Position numbers and translations under genes: made by a program. Shown here piece by piece: positions 1 through 12,578 of a stretch of DNA of 64,000 nucleotides. The notes beneath the pieces were generated by a model that saw only the letters and a program-made list of their open reading frames with translations, did not search any database and was not told the origin of the DNA. Within the stretch, counting starts at the first letter, position 1. Each line of letters starts with the position of its first letter. Source of the DNA: Echinostoma caproni (taxonomy: Eukaryota > Platyhelminthes > Trematoda > Plagiorchiida > Echinostomatidae); contig UZAN01039563.1 of the NCBI GenBank assembly GCA_900618425.1, forward strand, positions 41,065 through 105,064, given 5' to 3'.

Positions 1-2140
1 TGTCTTTATCTAGAACTGTGGAAAAGTCATGGGAACCCGGCGCTTTGGGACGTCCCGAGGCTTGGATTACCTCGCGGGTTTCCACCCTCAGGAGGCGGGT
101 TTGTCTTTCTTTTTTCCTCCTCAGATTCCTGTCAAAATACGACAACACAGTGATAGGTGTTTATATCGTAACGTTGTTGTTGTTCAGTCTCAGTCAGTTT
201 AGCGAAATTGGGAGGAAATTTGCTAAACCAACTGTCAGGAAGTCGGGACTTAGGTAAATAATTATGCAAAATAAGTTTTGGTGTAAGTTGCTTCGGCTTC
301 TAACACTTTATTCTGGTGCTGATTAATCGAACGAAGCATAGGGCATACGCAAAACCCACAATCACCGGGGTCAGTAGTGGCTTGGTTTTGGTCCGATCAG
401 ATTGCATGACAGGCCTTGTCACTATCCTATAATTTGTCCGATATCTGTGTCACTTTCAGATTGCACATGCTGCGCTCACAGTTCTGTCTGTTCAATCGAT
501 ATGGTCTAACAAGCTGACTGTTTTATTAGTTCGGTTTGCTCCCGTGTTTTGTTTGCTCAATTCACTTCCTGACAAATGGTGTCAGCTGGACTTGTTTGTT
601 TTAATGAAAAACTACCTGTGCAATGTTGGTCAATTGATCAGTCGATGATGCACAATGTGATAATTGTGTACTAGTGAAGATTATTTTTGGAGCAAACGAA
701 GACGAAAGAGTTTTCACATTTCCGTGCCCCTAAAGTAAAAATGAAACGGTTCGAATGGTGAACTTGGGCTTGTTTTGGAAAAAGATGGCTGATATTACTC
801 GGTTATTGTGTTGGGTTCTTGCAAAACAATAATCGAGGATGACGTGCCGTCGTGCAGTGTGATTGATGGGACAGAAAATGGGAGTCTAAACTGAATAAAC
901 GAACTTGCTATCAGCTCCCATCATCTATCCCGTGTAGTACCACTTGGGTTGACATTATTGAAAAGTAGATCAGTTCCAGCCAATTTTGTCATAAAATTTT
1001 TCATGAAGTGAAATTCGAAAAAATCCCAAATCAGAAAATGTTTGAAAATTCAGCATCTCACCGAACATAGAATTTTTGTTGACAAGCAAGGCGAAAAACA
1101 GTTTGAAAACATTTTGGGTAAAGTATGAAAATGGCTAAAACGTGCACTTTCCGGGGCCCATTTGTTGCTTCTGGTATACTTTGGTGATTTGCCAAGGTTA
1201 TCCAAGTGACCATCTGTGATTAGCTGTTAGCACTGAATTGAGGAACAGATATATGACGTCCTCACTTCCATTGACTTTAGAACGGAAGACTAACGTTCCA
1301 GCTTTCCATCATAACAAGAGAGACTTACTTAATATAATTGGAAAAAGGAATATGCTGTGGTTCAGGAAACCGTGGCTCGCAAGTAGGTAACGCTATGTTC
1401 CCTCACATCTCAATCTCTTTGTGAATTCCTAATTTTATCTCAACGCTCTTCAAGGATGTGGATGAATGAGCATTTGGACATGAAAAGTAACCCATCCAAT
1501 CTGCGTCAAAAAGAAAACAAAATAATCAAGGCTAGTTAAGTAGTGCTTAAATTATTAAATCCAAAAAGAAATCCGAGACAGGCAATTTCACTTACATTAT
1601 CTCGAGGTACACGGTCAGGCAGGAAGGGGTGTGGTAATCAGCGTGGAAGTAGGCTTACAGCTCAGTAGGGAGAAAATCATGCATTCTGAAAGCCGTAATG
1701 CCAGAGAGAGTGATCTTTGACAGCAAGAATCATACAAACCAGGGCAGCATTATATCCGCAAGGAAGAGGTTGCAGTTAACGGGCAAGATTGGAACGAAGA
1801 TCGAAGGAATTGGATCGTTTCAATGTAACAGATGTTCATTACAAACGTCGTACATCAAAAGGTAGTACAGTTGCACCGTAGGTATACGACAATGCTACTG
1901 AAAAATTGAATATTGTAGTACAGGAAAAATTCTAAAGCAATCGTCCTTCTTCAAGGTGGGTGAGGGTTTTCGTAGAATGAATTAAAATTAGAGCCAGGTA
2001 TGGAATTGCACTGTTGCTGTATTAGGATATATGTATAGGATAGAGTTGATATTTCGGTCGAGTTTGAGGATTTGACAGGACTTCCACGATTTTGGTATGT
2101 AGGCAATGTCCTCGTTCATGTGTTATCCTGTCGATAACAG
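1..2140. other. No recognisable gene
   Basis: AT-rich sequence with only short chance-length open frames. I see no protein family, RNA gene or tandem repeat here. The right end, from about 1.6 kb, may still hold the decayed 3' end of the reverse-strand LINE that is readable from 2.15 kb, because a few thumb-like residues can be guessed there, but this is too weak to annotate. Confidence 0.5.
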
Positions 2141-2149
2141 TATCATAGT

Positions 2150-4210
2150 ATCACAGAAGTACTTGAAAACAAAACAGTCAGCCAAAAGAACTCCATAAAT
2201 GACGTTGAAACGGTATACGAGGAACAGAGTGAAACCTTTTTCTTTTAGGCAGGGGATAAATATAGGGGAGGAGTGTCACCAGTGTTTAAGAATTCGAGAA
2301 ATCACGAATTCAAGAATTATGTAATATTTTCTGAGCATGTATATGTATGTATGATGGGCCGTAAGTCCTGGGAGATGACTTATTAGTGTAAGATAACGGA
2401 GGTTGAGTTCAAGAACTAAAGGAACATCAACAAACTAATGGGTGTTAGGTACAAGAGATCGGGACAGAGACCAGTCGTAAAGTTCATTAAGACTGCCTTC
2501 AGGAGAGAACAGTTGTCTGGATTAGAGGATAGGTAACCAATCATAATATCGTCGGCATACTTGCAGGAAACAAATTTATGAGTAGTGGAGAGATTCGGTA
2601 TGTACAAAGAAAAAATAAGCAAACAATATAGCACCATGAAAAACACCAGAACCGATATTTATAGCCGAAGACTATGCCATTAAATGAATAAAATTGGGCC
2701 CTACGGGAGTAGTCGATGGAGATATTCATATTTGGTGTTGCAAGACTAAACGCAGAAATACATTCAACGAACTTACTTCAGTCGAGATAATTAAAGGCAT
2801 TTAAGTTAACAAAAACATGCCGAGCAATTGAGCAATAGCTGTTGCAAGCTGATGCGCGCACGCATTTAAGAAATAGATTGTTACTAGATTAGGACCATGT
2901 GCTTCTTTGACCCTGAGTCCAATCAAGACTTAGAACGCTGATAGTTTAAGTCTATTTTCCCTCTAAACGTGACTTTTCCCCTATTTTTTCTTATTTCCCG
3001 AATTATTTTTATGAAATTTCAATTTCCTAAAATTGTTACCGGAATAAGCCTCAGACCACACCACCGGCCATAATTGATCCTTATTGTTCTATTGCTTTAT
3101 GACTCTGTACTTTGAACATAATTTTCAAGGTTCTTGCTGGCAGGTCCCAAAACAGCATATCAACAGATAGGTTGTCCATAACTATTACCTTTTAGGTCGA
3201 ACCAAATACACAATCTCATATGAAGACCTGTCTTCCGTCTGCTCTCTGATCGGGTTCGGGATTGTACGGCAATCGCGGAGTGTTCTTCCGGTTCTCGTGG
3301 TAGTCGCACTGAGCACCAAAATGGGGTGTATTAGTCTACTGTTCACACGGTCGCTGGATCATTACGGTTCATGTTAGTGGTCAAAACTGCCGCGTGTGTC
3401 GTTTGAGTAACGGTTCAGGCTAGTCCGGTCGTATCGTCTATCCCAACGTTACAACATGAACCTCATCCGGGGAAACAGTGTACGTTACATCATGTGATGG
3501 AAACAGAGGTTGGAGGGTTCTTTAGACAGCTATGATAGCGAAATGACAATTTAGTTCCTCAACTTTTGGTACAAGAACTGGTTCTTGAGCTATGGAATTT
3601 CTGCTAGATTGACCACATCTTACAACAGCTTTTATTCAAAACTGCAGCAAGTTGCATTCCGTTCAGAAACTTCACTTCAACCCTAACCAGAACATAGTTT
3701 ACTCATACTATTACGCCTACCTATTGTTTTTGCCGATCTTTTGGAATGACGGAGTCACTCAACAAATTAAATCGAATACCAATAGTTTCAGTGGTGCAAT
3801 ATTGTTCGAGTGGAAAGTAAGATAATAAGTAAAACAAACAGAGTTTATCACTGGAAAACCAAGTCCCTGAGCCTGTCCAAGTTAGCGAGGAAATAGTCTC
3901 TTCTCGTTATTGTACGGTTTAAAGGTCAGAAATGAAGGTCATAATCCTTTCCACAGTATACCTTAGGGTAAAGTAAAAGTACACAGTTGTCAGAAGTGCT
4001 AGCCGGAGCTGGCTTCAAGACAGGAATCGAATTCGCACTGTCCGTATATATGTTGTCGAGATAGGTATTAGTTCGGGTGGGAAAATTGTCGAGGTTCAGT
4101 AAACCTAGGGTAGTTAAGAAGTAAGTATGAAAGCGACTAAAGTCACCAGCAACAGTGTAGGAAACCTGATCAATGGAGGTGGCAGTGTGGTGATATAGCA
4201 TCGTTAACCT
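2150..4210 (-). mobile_element. Decayed LINE (non-LTR retrotransposon), EN and RT, reverse strand
   Basis: Relic of a CR1/Jockey-group non-LTR retrotransposon, which in life nicks DNA with an apurinic-type endonuclease (EN) and copies its RNA onto the nick with a reverse transcriptase. Reading the minus strand from about 4,200, a 91-codon frame (3,926-4,201) holds the EN C-terminal half: AGDFSRF at residues 18-24, NFPTRTNTYLDNIYTD at 39-54 and STSDNC at 68-73. After about 1 kb of linker and early RT with many stops, RT palm residues reappear near 2,700-2,860 (AFN...SKF) and 2,640-2,720 (a GVPQG-like region). A YADDIMIGY active-site motif lies at 2,548-2,559 and following. The catalytic EN signatures GDFN and SDH read GDFS and SDN, and frames change repeatedly, so the copy is dead. 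Clade assignment is an inference from motif style. The left end is uncertain. Confidence 0.85.
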
Positions 4211-4240
4211 TTTTCATTAGGGTGGGTGTGCCATCGACGG

Positions 4241-4290
4241 TATATATATATATGTATAAATACGTATACATATACGTATTTATTTATATA
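4241..4290. repeat. AT dinucleotide run with 12-bp perfect palindrome
   Basis: A short TA run is followed by two exact 12-base inverted arms, 4,257-4,268 and 4,271-4,282, separated by two bases. It lies immediately upstream (on the minus strand) of the surviving LINE endonuclease segment. It may be simple-sequence expansion or a small cruciform-forming site. No function can be assigned. Confidence 0.75.
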
Positions 4291-4299
4291 TATTCACTG

Positions 4300-6680
4300 A
4301 ATAATTTGAACGGAATCTGCTGGTTGAACGGAACTTGCTGGGAACGAAAGTATAATAAACGTTCTTGATTGAGAGACGGAATATTAGATGAGTATTGTTG
4401 CACCATCTTCGGCTCGGGAAGGTGACCACTCGGCCACATCTACTGTGAAACTACTCATTCCAGCAGTTTCTGAAAATATCGAAACCATCCATTCCGACTC
4501 CATTGTTCTCAGTGTATGAGTGTAACACTCTTTCATGGAGTAAGTAAACTCTTGTATTTCTCTCATTGTTTCTGATGGACCAGATTATGGACATCATCTA
4601 CCTTTCCAAGGACGAACCGCTGTTAATTTTAAAAAGAATTTATAAACGGAATCGTCAATCCGTTGATGGAACTTTGCCAAAGCGCAGCCCACCAGCCTGT
4701 GCGGTATTCATTATGGTGACACTGAATCCTATTCTTTTAAACATCAATGAAATCTGGTCACCAGATCCTCAACGGATAAGCAGCAATTTTTACTCTCGTA
4801 ATCGTCAAATTTCTGTACCAGACAGCCGCATCAGTTAAAAAGATTTTGAAAGGCAATTGGTTTGAATAAGTGCAATAAAGGATTCCATTCTGATGGTGTA
4901 TCGATGACGTTTTGATGCTATATTCTGTACTTTTGAATAAAAGTGTTCTACTGGGAGCCACTATTTGCAGCTCTGTTGAGCGGTCTAGAGGTACCAAAGC
5001 TTCCAAGGCTGTGCTATAGATTTGAAAGTTGTGAGTCAAACAAGCCTAAAAACAAGTGCATAGAAATCCCACACACTTTGATTACTGTTTTCCGTCGCAA
5101 TATTACACGAGGAGTAAAACAATACATTGTTGCCTAATATGTCATTTTTACATGAAATTATTTAAATTCACAATCTTTTTATAATGAATCCAATTAGTTA
5201 TTCCAAGCTAGAGTGTTTTCAGCAATGAACAATTCTGATAATCGGTCTGCACAGATTCCCTGCTCGGTGATTATATGCGACCCTTTGAGGAATCGGAAGG
5301 CAAGATGTAAACCACTGTCCCATGAGTTCTGGCAAGTCTGAGGATAAAAACGGTGAAGTCCTGCAAAAGTATATTAGTTACTTATCATTCAAATAAGAAT
5401 TCGAATGCAAGCTAGTTGGAAAATTATCGTCAGTATGTCAAAGGCACAGTAGAGATATAAAAACATCTGCTCATGGCCAGTGAGGCACTTTCATTTATGA
5501 AGGTGAACCCACACAGAACAAATCTCTAAGTTTAGCCAAATAGCGCACGGAATTTAGTTCAGCCAAAACAATGAAAAACAAAAATTAATCAAATTCGGTG
5601 AGGCACACAGGTACAACACGTGTACAGGTACAACACACAGCTCGAAGTAGTGTAGCTAATGTGTCACAGATGGCAACAACCAGCTCGGGGACAACAGAGG
5701 TTCATGTGGTTCCGCAGCATACACAACACCGATTGAACAATCAATTGTAGCGCATCAAAACTGTACAGTAAGTTTACACGGGTTTTACGATGTTTCATCA
5801 CGTGAATTGTATGAACTGTCAGGTGAAAAACAAGATTCCGGTCGAACACTGTTTCATAGGTGGATTGAAATTGCATGATGTTTGCGGGGTTTATGTTTTA
5901 AATGATGAAACAAGGAGAGTTCACGTGATCGGGGTATCATTGAATGGATGGATGTAAATCTGTAAAATGTTCGGAAGTACAAAAATGTAAATATAGAAAT
6001 TCCCCGAACGAACGGTATGGTGAGATTTGTTCAGTGGGACTAAACATATAAAAGATTTATTTTAAATTTTTTCTCGCATTGGGCAACTGGTGAAACTTGA
6101 TGTGATTAAGGTTACACTTGACTGAAGGAGATTATTTCAAACCTCAATGAAGTGCGTCGAATGCATTTTCCAAACACTCGAATTCGGAAACATTGTTTTT
6201 AATGAGTTCAATAGAAAGATATTAGATTTCCGCATCAATTATTCAATTAAAAATATGCGGAGGCAAGATATGAACCAAGTTCACTGCAACACAAAATAAT
6301 GAGACATCAGTTGTTCACTGCAAATAGCCCACGGAAATACTGCAGTATATACTACCCAAATGACTGTGCAGTTTACCTCAACAATTTTGGACTCCAACCA
6401 GCAGGTTCTCGATTTGAGTCTTGGATGCGATAACAACGTAAGTAGGCAATGCTGGTAACGCCAAGTGAAAACGAGAGGGCTTTTCGGTGGTCCTTGTTGA
6501 CTATCGTATATGAGCACAAGTTATCAAATGCATTCAGCTGTACGGGATGACCAAAGTCCTTAGGAGTTAGGCCCGAAAAACAGCAATACACAGACTTCAT
6601 TGTCTGTGAATGCGTTTGTATCTCCTTTTCTCGAGCAAATGAAAGTGGAGTGGGGGACCGAACCGATAGGTTCCAAAGTG
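4300..6680. other. No recognisable gene
   Basis: Open frames up to about 90 codons lie on both strands (for example 4,566-4,838 plus and 4,758-5,039 minus), but none shows family motifs and several overlap on opposite strands. I could not follow the 2.15-4.2 kb LINE further upstream than about 4.2 kb. The 6,373-6,771 minus frame of 132 codons may include the extreme C-terminus or 3' untranslated part of the next LINE. Confidence 0.45.
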
Positions 6681-6689
6681 CAAAATACT

Positions 6690-8790
6690 TGATAATCACG
6701 ATGGACAAGTTGATACAAAGTAAGTGTTTTGATCGCATCGACACCTGAGCCAAGAGATTTACGGGGAACACCTTAAAAATCTCCCAAGAAGATGAGCCAG
6801 AACAACCCCAGATTTAGCTGCAATATGGAAGCAAAATCGGGTCTCAACAGCAAAGGGAAGTCAAAAGAGGGGAAGGGATGAAACAAAGTTTGTGTAGAAA
6901 AAGTAGAAAACTCTCCTCGCAACACGCGATGCGGTGTGAAAAAAACGAGGAGATCAGTATTTGTAAGAGGAGAGTTGAAGGTTAGGAAAATAAGTATGAA
7001 AAAGAGTGAAGTATGAGGAGTAAAATGCATTAGATTCAAATTGTAAATGGTGAACTCATGTATGACGTTTGCTTGATGCAAGCATGATAGAGGTTTTAGT
7101 GGGATTGAGAACAACTCGATGTTTAATGCCCAAAACAGTTCACGCACTCAGATCTGAATTGCATGAACTAAAAGCAGACAATCAATTCTACGGGATGATA
7201 TTAGAAGAAGTAAGGAAACATGGAGGACTGGTACCATCTGAAAAACCATAATTAAGATGAAGTGTTTCGGCTAAAAGTGCGTTGGTGATGGCAAGTAAAA
7301 GGGATGGAACCTTGTGACACGAGGGAGTTAAATCAGACTGCCCTCGAAATGATTCCATCAACACTAACCCAGAATGAACCTTTACAAGGAAAAATTTGTA
7401 TCCGAGGGATGAAAAACGTAAATAATTCAAACTTAGAAAGTTTCTCAAGGACCTCGTTGCGCCAAACCAGGTCCAACTCTTCGGAGATATCGCGGGAAAC
7501 CATATGCAACTTTGCAATATTGATGAGCTGCGGAATACCAAGTATGTGACCTGTCGTCGGGTGGTATGCGACAGTGAAAGCCCTTTCACCACTGTCTGAG
7601 ACGTTCCATATTATAGTGAAGTTGTTCTAAAATCCCCAATACCACGAATTTATAGAGAGGCAAGTGGAGACAGGAAGGGCGGTAACAAACAATTTACGTC
7701 ATGAGATTCACGATTAGAGAGATACGTTCGCGGTTGATGACTTGAATGCTTTATTGATATGCCTTGTTTTGGTTCGAGGACCAAGTATTGAACCATGGTA
7801 AATAGTGGATGCGGGATGATTAGTCAGTGGAGATATGAGAGAGTTCAAAGCGAGAGGCAAATATTCCAGCCTTTTGGAAAAGATCCGGGCTCAGATGGCC
7901 AGATGAGTTCTTATGTGGTGGAAAGGACATGGGGCAAAAATGAAGGAAAACTGGGTTGGCAAGGGACCAGAACAAACGCCGACCTGAAAGACAGTTACCG
8001 AGGTTGTTAGGCTTACGCCGAACAACCTTACATTGATTTTAAGGATGATTATCGACATTTCTTCCAAGCTTGCCTATAGCAGCGATGATAAGAGGAAATT
8101 AGGACAAACGCCAGAGTTGGAAAGGTTTATCTCTGGCAACGACTGGGCTGTAAGAAGTATTCATGAAGCATTCACTTATTTGGAACTTCTGTGTCTCAGA
8201 AAAGTAGAAAATGAATAGCCACATGTCAACAACGGTCTCTTATACATTTGAGGTTTGATTTGAAGATCAAGAGGAAAACGCCCAGTCGCAGTTGGGATAG
8301 GACGCCAGGAAATTGAGGAGCCATTCCTGTCAGTGGACTTGTATCGTTAAGATGGGCGGCGAGAACGAAATGTTTGATCGAGAAATGGGGTATAAACATG
8401 AAAGTTAATGGGTTTAGAGTTAAGAATGGACTTGAATCCAAGGATAGGGATATATCAACAGTAAATTTCAGTCAAACGTTTCACGCACGAAAATGGAGCC
8501 AATGGTGAAAGGTCGTTTTGCAGTACCAAAGGTTTCTGCTTCACGGCCTACGGTTGAGTTTGTTGTGACGTGTGCTAACCAGTCGCCGTTGTTAGCAATA
8601 AAGTCATCCGGGATGTTACCTGAGGGTTTGAGTTTGGTTGCAAGATAATTCCAACGAGCAGTGATGTAAGTCCGAAAGCACAACTATCAGAACTGTTGGG
8701 AGAACGATAACTTATATAAAAGGGGTGGTTTGAAGGTGGGTAACGCCGCTTAGTCATAAGAAGTCCAATTTGCAAGTGTAACCCCCAAGT
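6690..8790 (-). mobile_element. Decayed LINE with endonuclease, linker, RT and thumb, reverse strand
   Basis: The most complete LINE relic in the window, Jockey/CR1 group by motif style. In minus-strand order: EN with YRSPNSSD (near 8,700) and NNGDWLAHVTTNSTVGREAE (within 8,468-8,683); the EN-RT linker with RYKSTDRNG (about 8,340) and FWSLANPVF (about 7,960); RT motif A DISEELDLVW at 7,462-7,491; a VSQGSI motif B near 7,300; motif C reading FSDG at 7,233-7,244; motif D VLNPTKTSIM near 7,100; and thumb TASRVARR near 6,925. These lie in different frames with several stops, so at least four frameshifts have accumulated. The EN GDFN signature is DDFI, and the usual double Asp of motif C is Asp-Gly, so both activities are lost. 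Early RT between about 7,600 and 7,800 looks shortened. The minus-strand frames at 6,773-7,147 and 7,188-7,592 are pieces of this element. Confidence 0.88.
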
Positions 8791-10954
8791 GCAGACAGAT
8801 TGATGCCTGATTCTGAATGATAGGTAGAGAAACGCAGTTACACGAAACGCGTGTGACCTTGCGAATGGAATAATGTAGCCTCTAAGAGAAAGAGAATAAT
8901 GGAGAAGCCAGATTCAGTGAAAGGAAATACGAAATCGTTGTGGCGACTAAGACAGCGAAAAATAAACGACGCCTACCAAAAACTGAGTCTAGTAACCAAC
9001 TGCTTCTTGTCGGCATTAGCATTGCTCGTAAGCCGAATTGTTATTTCGATAGAAATCCACATGGGCAGACAAATCCCTGAATTTTCACAGTTGAATTTCC
9101 ATTCTGTACTAGTTGGGACGAGTTCAAACGGCCTTCAATCGAGTCAGGTAAATACGAACTTTCGAGCATGTTCCATTTAAGCGATAGAACAGTGAAGTGA
9201 CACTGAATGCTACTGATTATATGTCAGTACACATAGGGACCCTTGTCACGTCGATAGATTCACAGAGGCTAAAGATAAACTAACATCCAAAGTGATGAAA
9301 TAAAGCGAATTTTGCGTACATTTATCTGTTTGACAGTTTCTAAAAATTTCACTATCGTGATCTCAGATATCACTCAGATATAGTTTACCCCACCCTGAAC
9401 AATAACGTTTCTTCCTTCTGTTTCAAGTCAAGTTTTATCTGTCAGTTCATGTTTCTGTGCGTGGAGCTGTTTGGAATGAGAAGATATATCGTGGGTAAAT
9501 AAGTGAGCGAGTTCAATCCGAATCAAGCTCATTATAGGGTAGGCCTAAAACACGTTACTCAATGACAACCGAAGAGAAACTGAATACGCAAGAATAGCGC
9601 GTCATTCATTGCGAATATTGTTTAGGTGGAAAGAATTCGAGTCGATTTTGAGGACTTAATTCGCTTTCTCATCATTATCAAGAGCTCCCAATTATTACCG
9701 ATTGACGAGGCGGGGTCACTCAGTCGATGCAGTTTCGCGCTGAGTAAACATATGTTACTTTGTCTCTAGATGTTCGGATATTCTTTGTACAGACAACCGA
9801 ATTAGCCACATTACCGCCGGACCGGAATTAAATAATATCTCTGTAGGACAGTCCTCTTTACCTATCAATCTGTTATCTCATTCCTACAGAATTGATGCTA
9901 TGATATTTATACCTAGATGGATGAGTATTAACGTTAGAATTTTAATTGCCATACGTGACAAAAGCACCGAATACTTCCTGCATCTTTGTACAGCAGTGCG
10001 TTCTAGTTCCGGGCCCCGGCTGGACGTTCAACGTGTGCTCCTTATCAGTTATCGAACACATAAATGAATGCAATAGCACGTGGGAAATAGATCAAATCTG
10101 ACAGGATAAGATCGATAAGAAACATGAAATGCACATATCCGGGGTTTGGTGATTTCTCACAGGTAATAAAATAAGTTGATGAATAACCGAAAAGAACCGT
10201 TAGCGCTACCCGTTGCTAGATGTTGGCTGTGCTTGCTCCTGAATTTTTCTGGGAACGATTTACGAAATCAATCGTCGGAAAAATCTACATGCCTGAAGTG
10301 CGCAGAATTTCATGAAATTTATGTACACAAACCAAACATCTCTGATCGTCAGTGAAACTTAAAAAAAGTCGTTTGTGTTCTCTGGATGGGATTATTCAAT
10401 GAAAGGTAACTGAATCGGTTTGTTTCACCCATTATTTCCCTGAATCTGGGTCTCGTAAAGTATCGATATACCCATTTTTATTTCTTAGTCATGCTTATCA
10501 TGAAAATATTTATGGACTGAAACTGTTTTAGAATTAAAACCCTCTAGCATGATGGAGGTGACAATAGATGCAATAAAAACAAAAATGTTTTAGTAATGGT
10601 TCCCACCCATAGTCAGGTTAGTATTTGTTTACTGACACTGATACAAACCAATTAGTCCCAAACGGGGAGTAAATATAACATAAAAACCCAACACTGATTT
10701 CAATAAATATATCTAAGATAAGAGATAGATAATACTTGAAAATGAAACCCATAAAACCTATTACGATTCCAAAAGTCATATTTTTTCAGGGTAATTAAGT
10801 AACCTTCTAGACAGGAAACCAACTCATTTTTGCAGCTTTATCATTTTGATCACAGAATCACCGAAGTGATTCAGTCCGATCACTTGGAGACCTTGCCAGT
10901 GCTGGTATGTGTATGCGTTTTCTGACAAAGGAAAAGCGATTAAAACAGCGTGAA

Positions 10955-11173
10955 TCAGTTAACACGGAGAGATTTTACAGTTCCTTGTATGTCTGTTGCG
11001 GACGAGGACAGCCAAAGTAGATCATAAATGATAGCGCATGTGATAACACATACACGCCAATATGTGACAGTCCCATTGTTTGTTGTTGCTTCACCATAGT
11101 TCCGTCCAGTTAGATTACGGAGCGCCTCATATGTGTATAAACCCACTGCTGTCACTATCACGAGCACCATCAT
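10955..11173 (-). CDS. Possible exon of a small membrane protein (unrecognised)
   Basis: A 72-codon minus-strand frame starting ATGATGGTG. It is clearly GC-richer than its surroundings and has mixed, natural-looking codon choice. Residues 2-14 are strongly hydrophobic, like a signal or membrane segment. Two N-glycosylation sequons follow (NLT and NGT), then a second hydrophobic stretch around residues 38-54 (VCVITCAIIYDLLWL). A GTAAAA sequence after codon 64 or so could serve as a splice donor. An in-frame TGA lies four codons upstream of the first ATG, so if real it would be a first coding exon. I do not recognise a family, there is no supporting neighbour, and length alone is within chance. 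Confidence 0.22.
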   Translation of the reverse strand: MMVLVIVTAVGLYTYEALRNLTGRNYGEATTNNGTVTYWRVCVITCAIIYDLLWLSSSATDIQGTVKSLRVN

Positions 11174-11534
11174 TTGACGGTTTCACTTATTGAAGAGACG
11201 AAAAAAGCGGAATACTTAAATCTTATTTTGACAATACCTGATGGGGTCCAGGGGAAATGAGTTAACACAACTGTTACAACTGTGAAATGTTCGGTTATGA
11301 AACCCATGTAAGGGTTACGGGGTTATCGTACTGCATGATTTCCTTGGAGCACACGTGCTGCAGTGAACCAGACCAAGACAAAATTACCTACTAAATAATT
11401 CGATGATCAAAGACTGTTTTGCATTAACAATATTGATGCTCAGGGCACACGTGTGACGGCTGTTTGAACAATCCTTATCCCAACCATCAACAACACCGAA
11501 CGCTAGTTTATCATAAGCGTAATGAGATGTCATC

Positions 11535-11724
11535 TTGCTCTATCTACTATCAAGCATCGCGTTCTTTCACAAAATGGTGACCGATTTATTTGCAACATTT
11601 GCCGGATATGGTTTAATTATTTATTTACCCGATCCAGTAAGTTACTCTCCTTATATAATAACAACGAGTGCCGATATATTATCGGTACTTATGCTATTAT
11701 TTGGATCAGTTCGTAAGGTAATAT
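11535..11724 (+). other. Possible membrane-protein exon (unrecognised)
   Basis: A frame reading through MVTDLFATFAGYGLIIYL, then a short polar stretch, then a second hydrophobic segment ending LLFGSVRK. There are two plausible splice donors: GTAAGT at 11,637 after a CCA codon, and GTAATA directly after the AAG codon near 11,717. An ATG at 11,574 sits in a reasonable context. No acceptor with a clear pyrimidine tract is visible upstream and no family is recognised, so this is only exon-like. Confidence 0.15.
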
Positions 11725-12481
11725 GAAACACAAAGCCATGAAAAGTGTTCCACTGTGGATTCATCATCATCATTATCATGTGACAGCCGATGTAGTTCAC
11801 GTGATTGAAAATTCTAATAAATCATGGTCAACTAGTGCACACCCCCAATTTGCGCTATTCTTGGAACTTTTACGACTGATTAATTTGTGCGTATGAGAGG
11901 GAGAGAGAAAAGCACGTGAAATTCCATTGGCCCTGAATTATTTACCATAAGTCCCGTTGGATAACAGTCAGGGTATTGAAAAAAATTTACTGATGAGTTG
12001 GACTGCTTCCCGTATCTTTTTGCATGGACAAGCAATTTTAACTATTCCACCTCAGTGCTGATTCCAAATACAGGCAGATGACTCAAAGTAGGAAAAAAGT
12101 CAGTTGTTAGGCTAAGGCAGCGAAAATGTCTCCTATAACCTTGAAACTGCAGAATCACATGTCGGCTTAAGGATTGCAGTTTTTGAGTACATATATATTT
12201 TATAATCCGTTCCAATCCCATGATTACCAAAGAAATTCATATTTTTAGTGGATTATTTGTTAAAGACACCATTTGAAATGCATCGTTATTACTTTAAACA
12301 TTGAGGCGATTACGTGATAACCGTAATGCATTTACAGGTCTTTATTACTTGGGAAATGTTGACGTTTGGATGAAAAATTTCTTTCAGTTGGGAAATCTTG
12401 ATAAATTCAACTGCAAAAAGGAGCTAAACCGCTTTAACATGAAGCACATAAAAACATTCTTTCGCTCAATGACTTACGCAG

Positions 12482-12578
12482 TGACTGCCTCACTGACTGA
12501 CTGATCGACTGATTATTTGATTGACTGACTGAATGAATGAATGGATGAATGAATGAATGAACGCATGAATGAATGAAG
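12482..12578. repeat. Compound tetranucleotide microsatellite
   Basis: Interrupted GACT units (12,482-12,530) run into GAAT/GATG units (12,530-12,578). It is an ordinary compound simple repeat. No LINE 3' end was recognised to its left. Confidence 0.9.

Larger units (their letters stand above)
8800..12480. other. No recognised gene; two low-confidence exon-like frames
   Basis: AT-rich sequence without recognisable mobile elements. Two short protein-like frames are described separately, at 10,955-11,173 (minus) and 11,535-11,724 (plus). A CATCATTATCA stretch near 9,670 is followed by bases resembling those after the same motif near 22,180, and similar CATCATCATCATTATCA runs occur at 11,762 and 22,170. 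These may be tails of an old reverse-strand repeat. Confidence 0.4.

Noticed and set aside
6773..7147. 124-codon minus-strand frame rich in Phe and Leu
   Set aside because: It is an out-of-frame reading of the thumb region of the LINE at 6.7-8.8 kb, whose true frame reads TASRVARR there.
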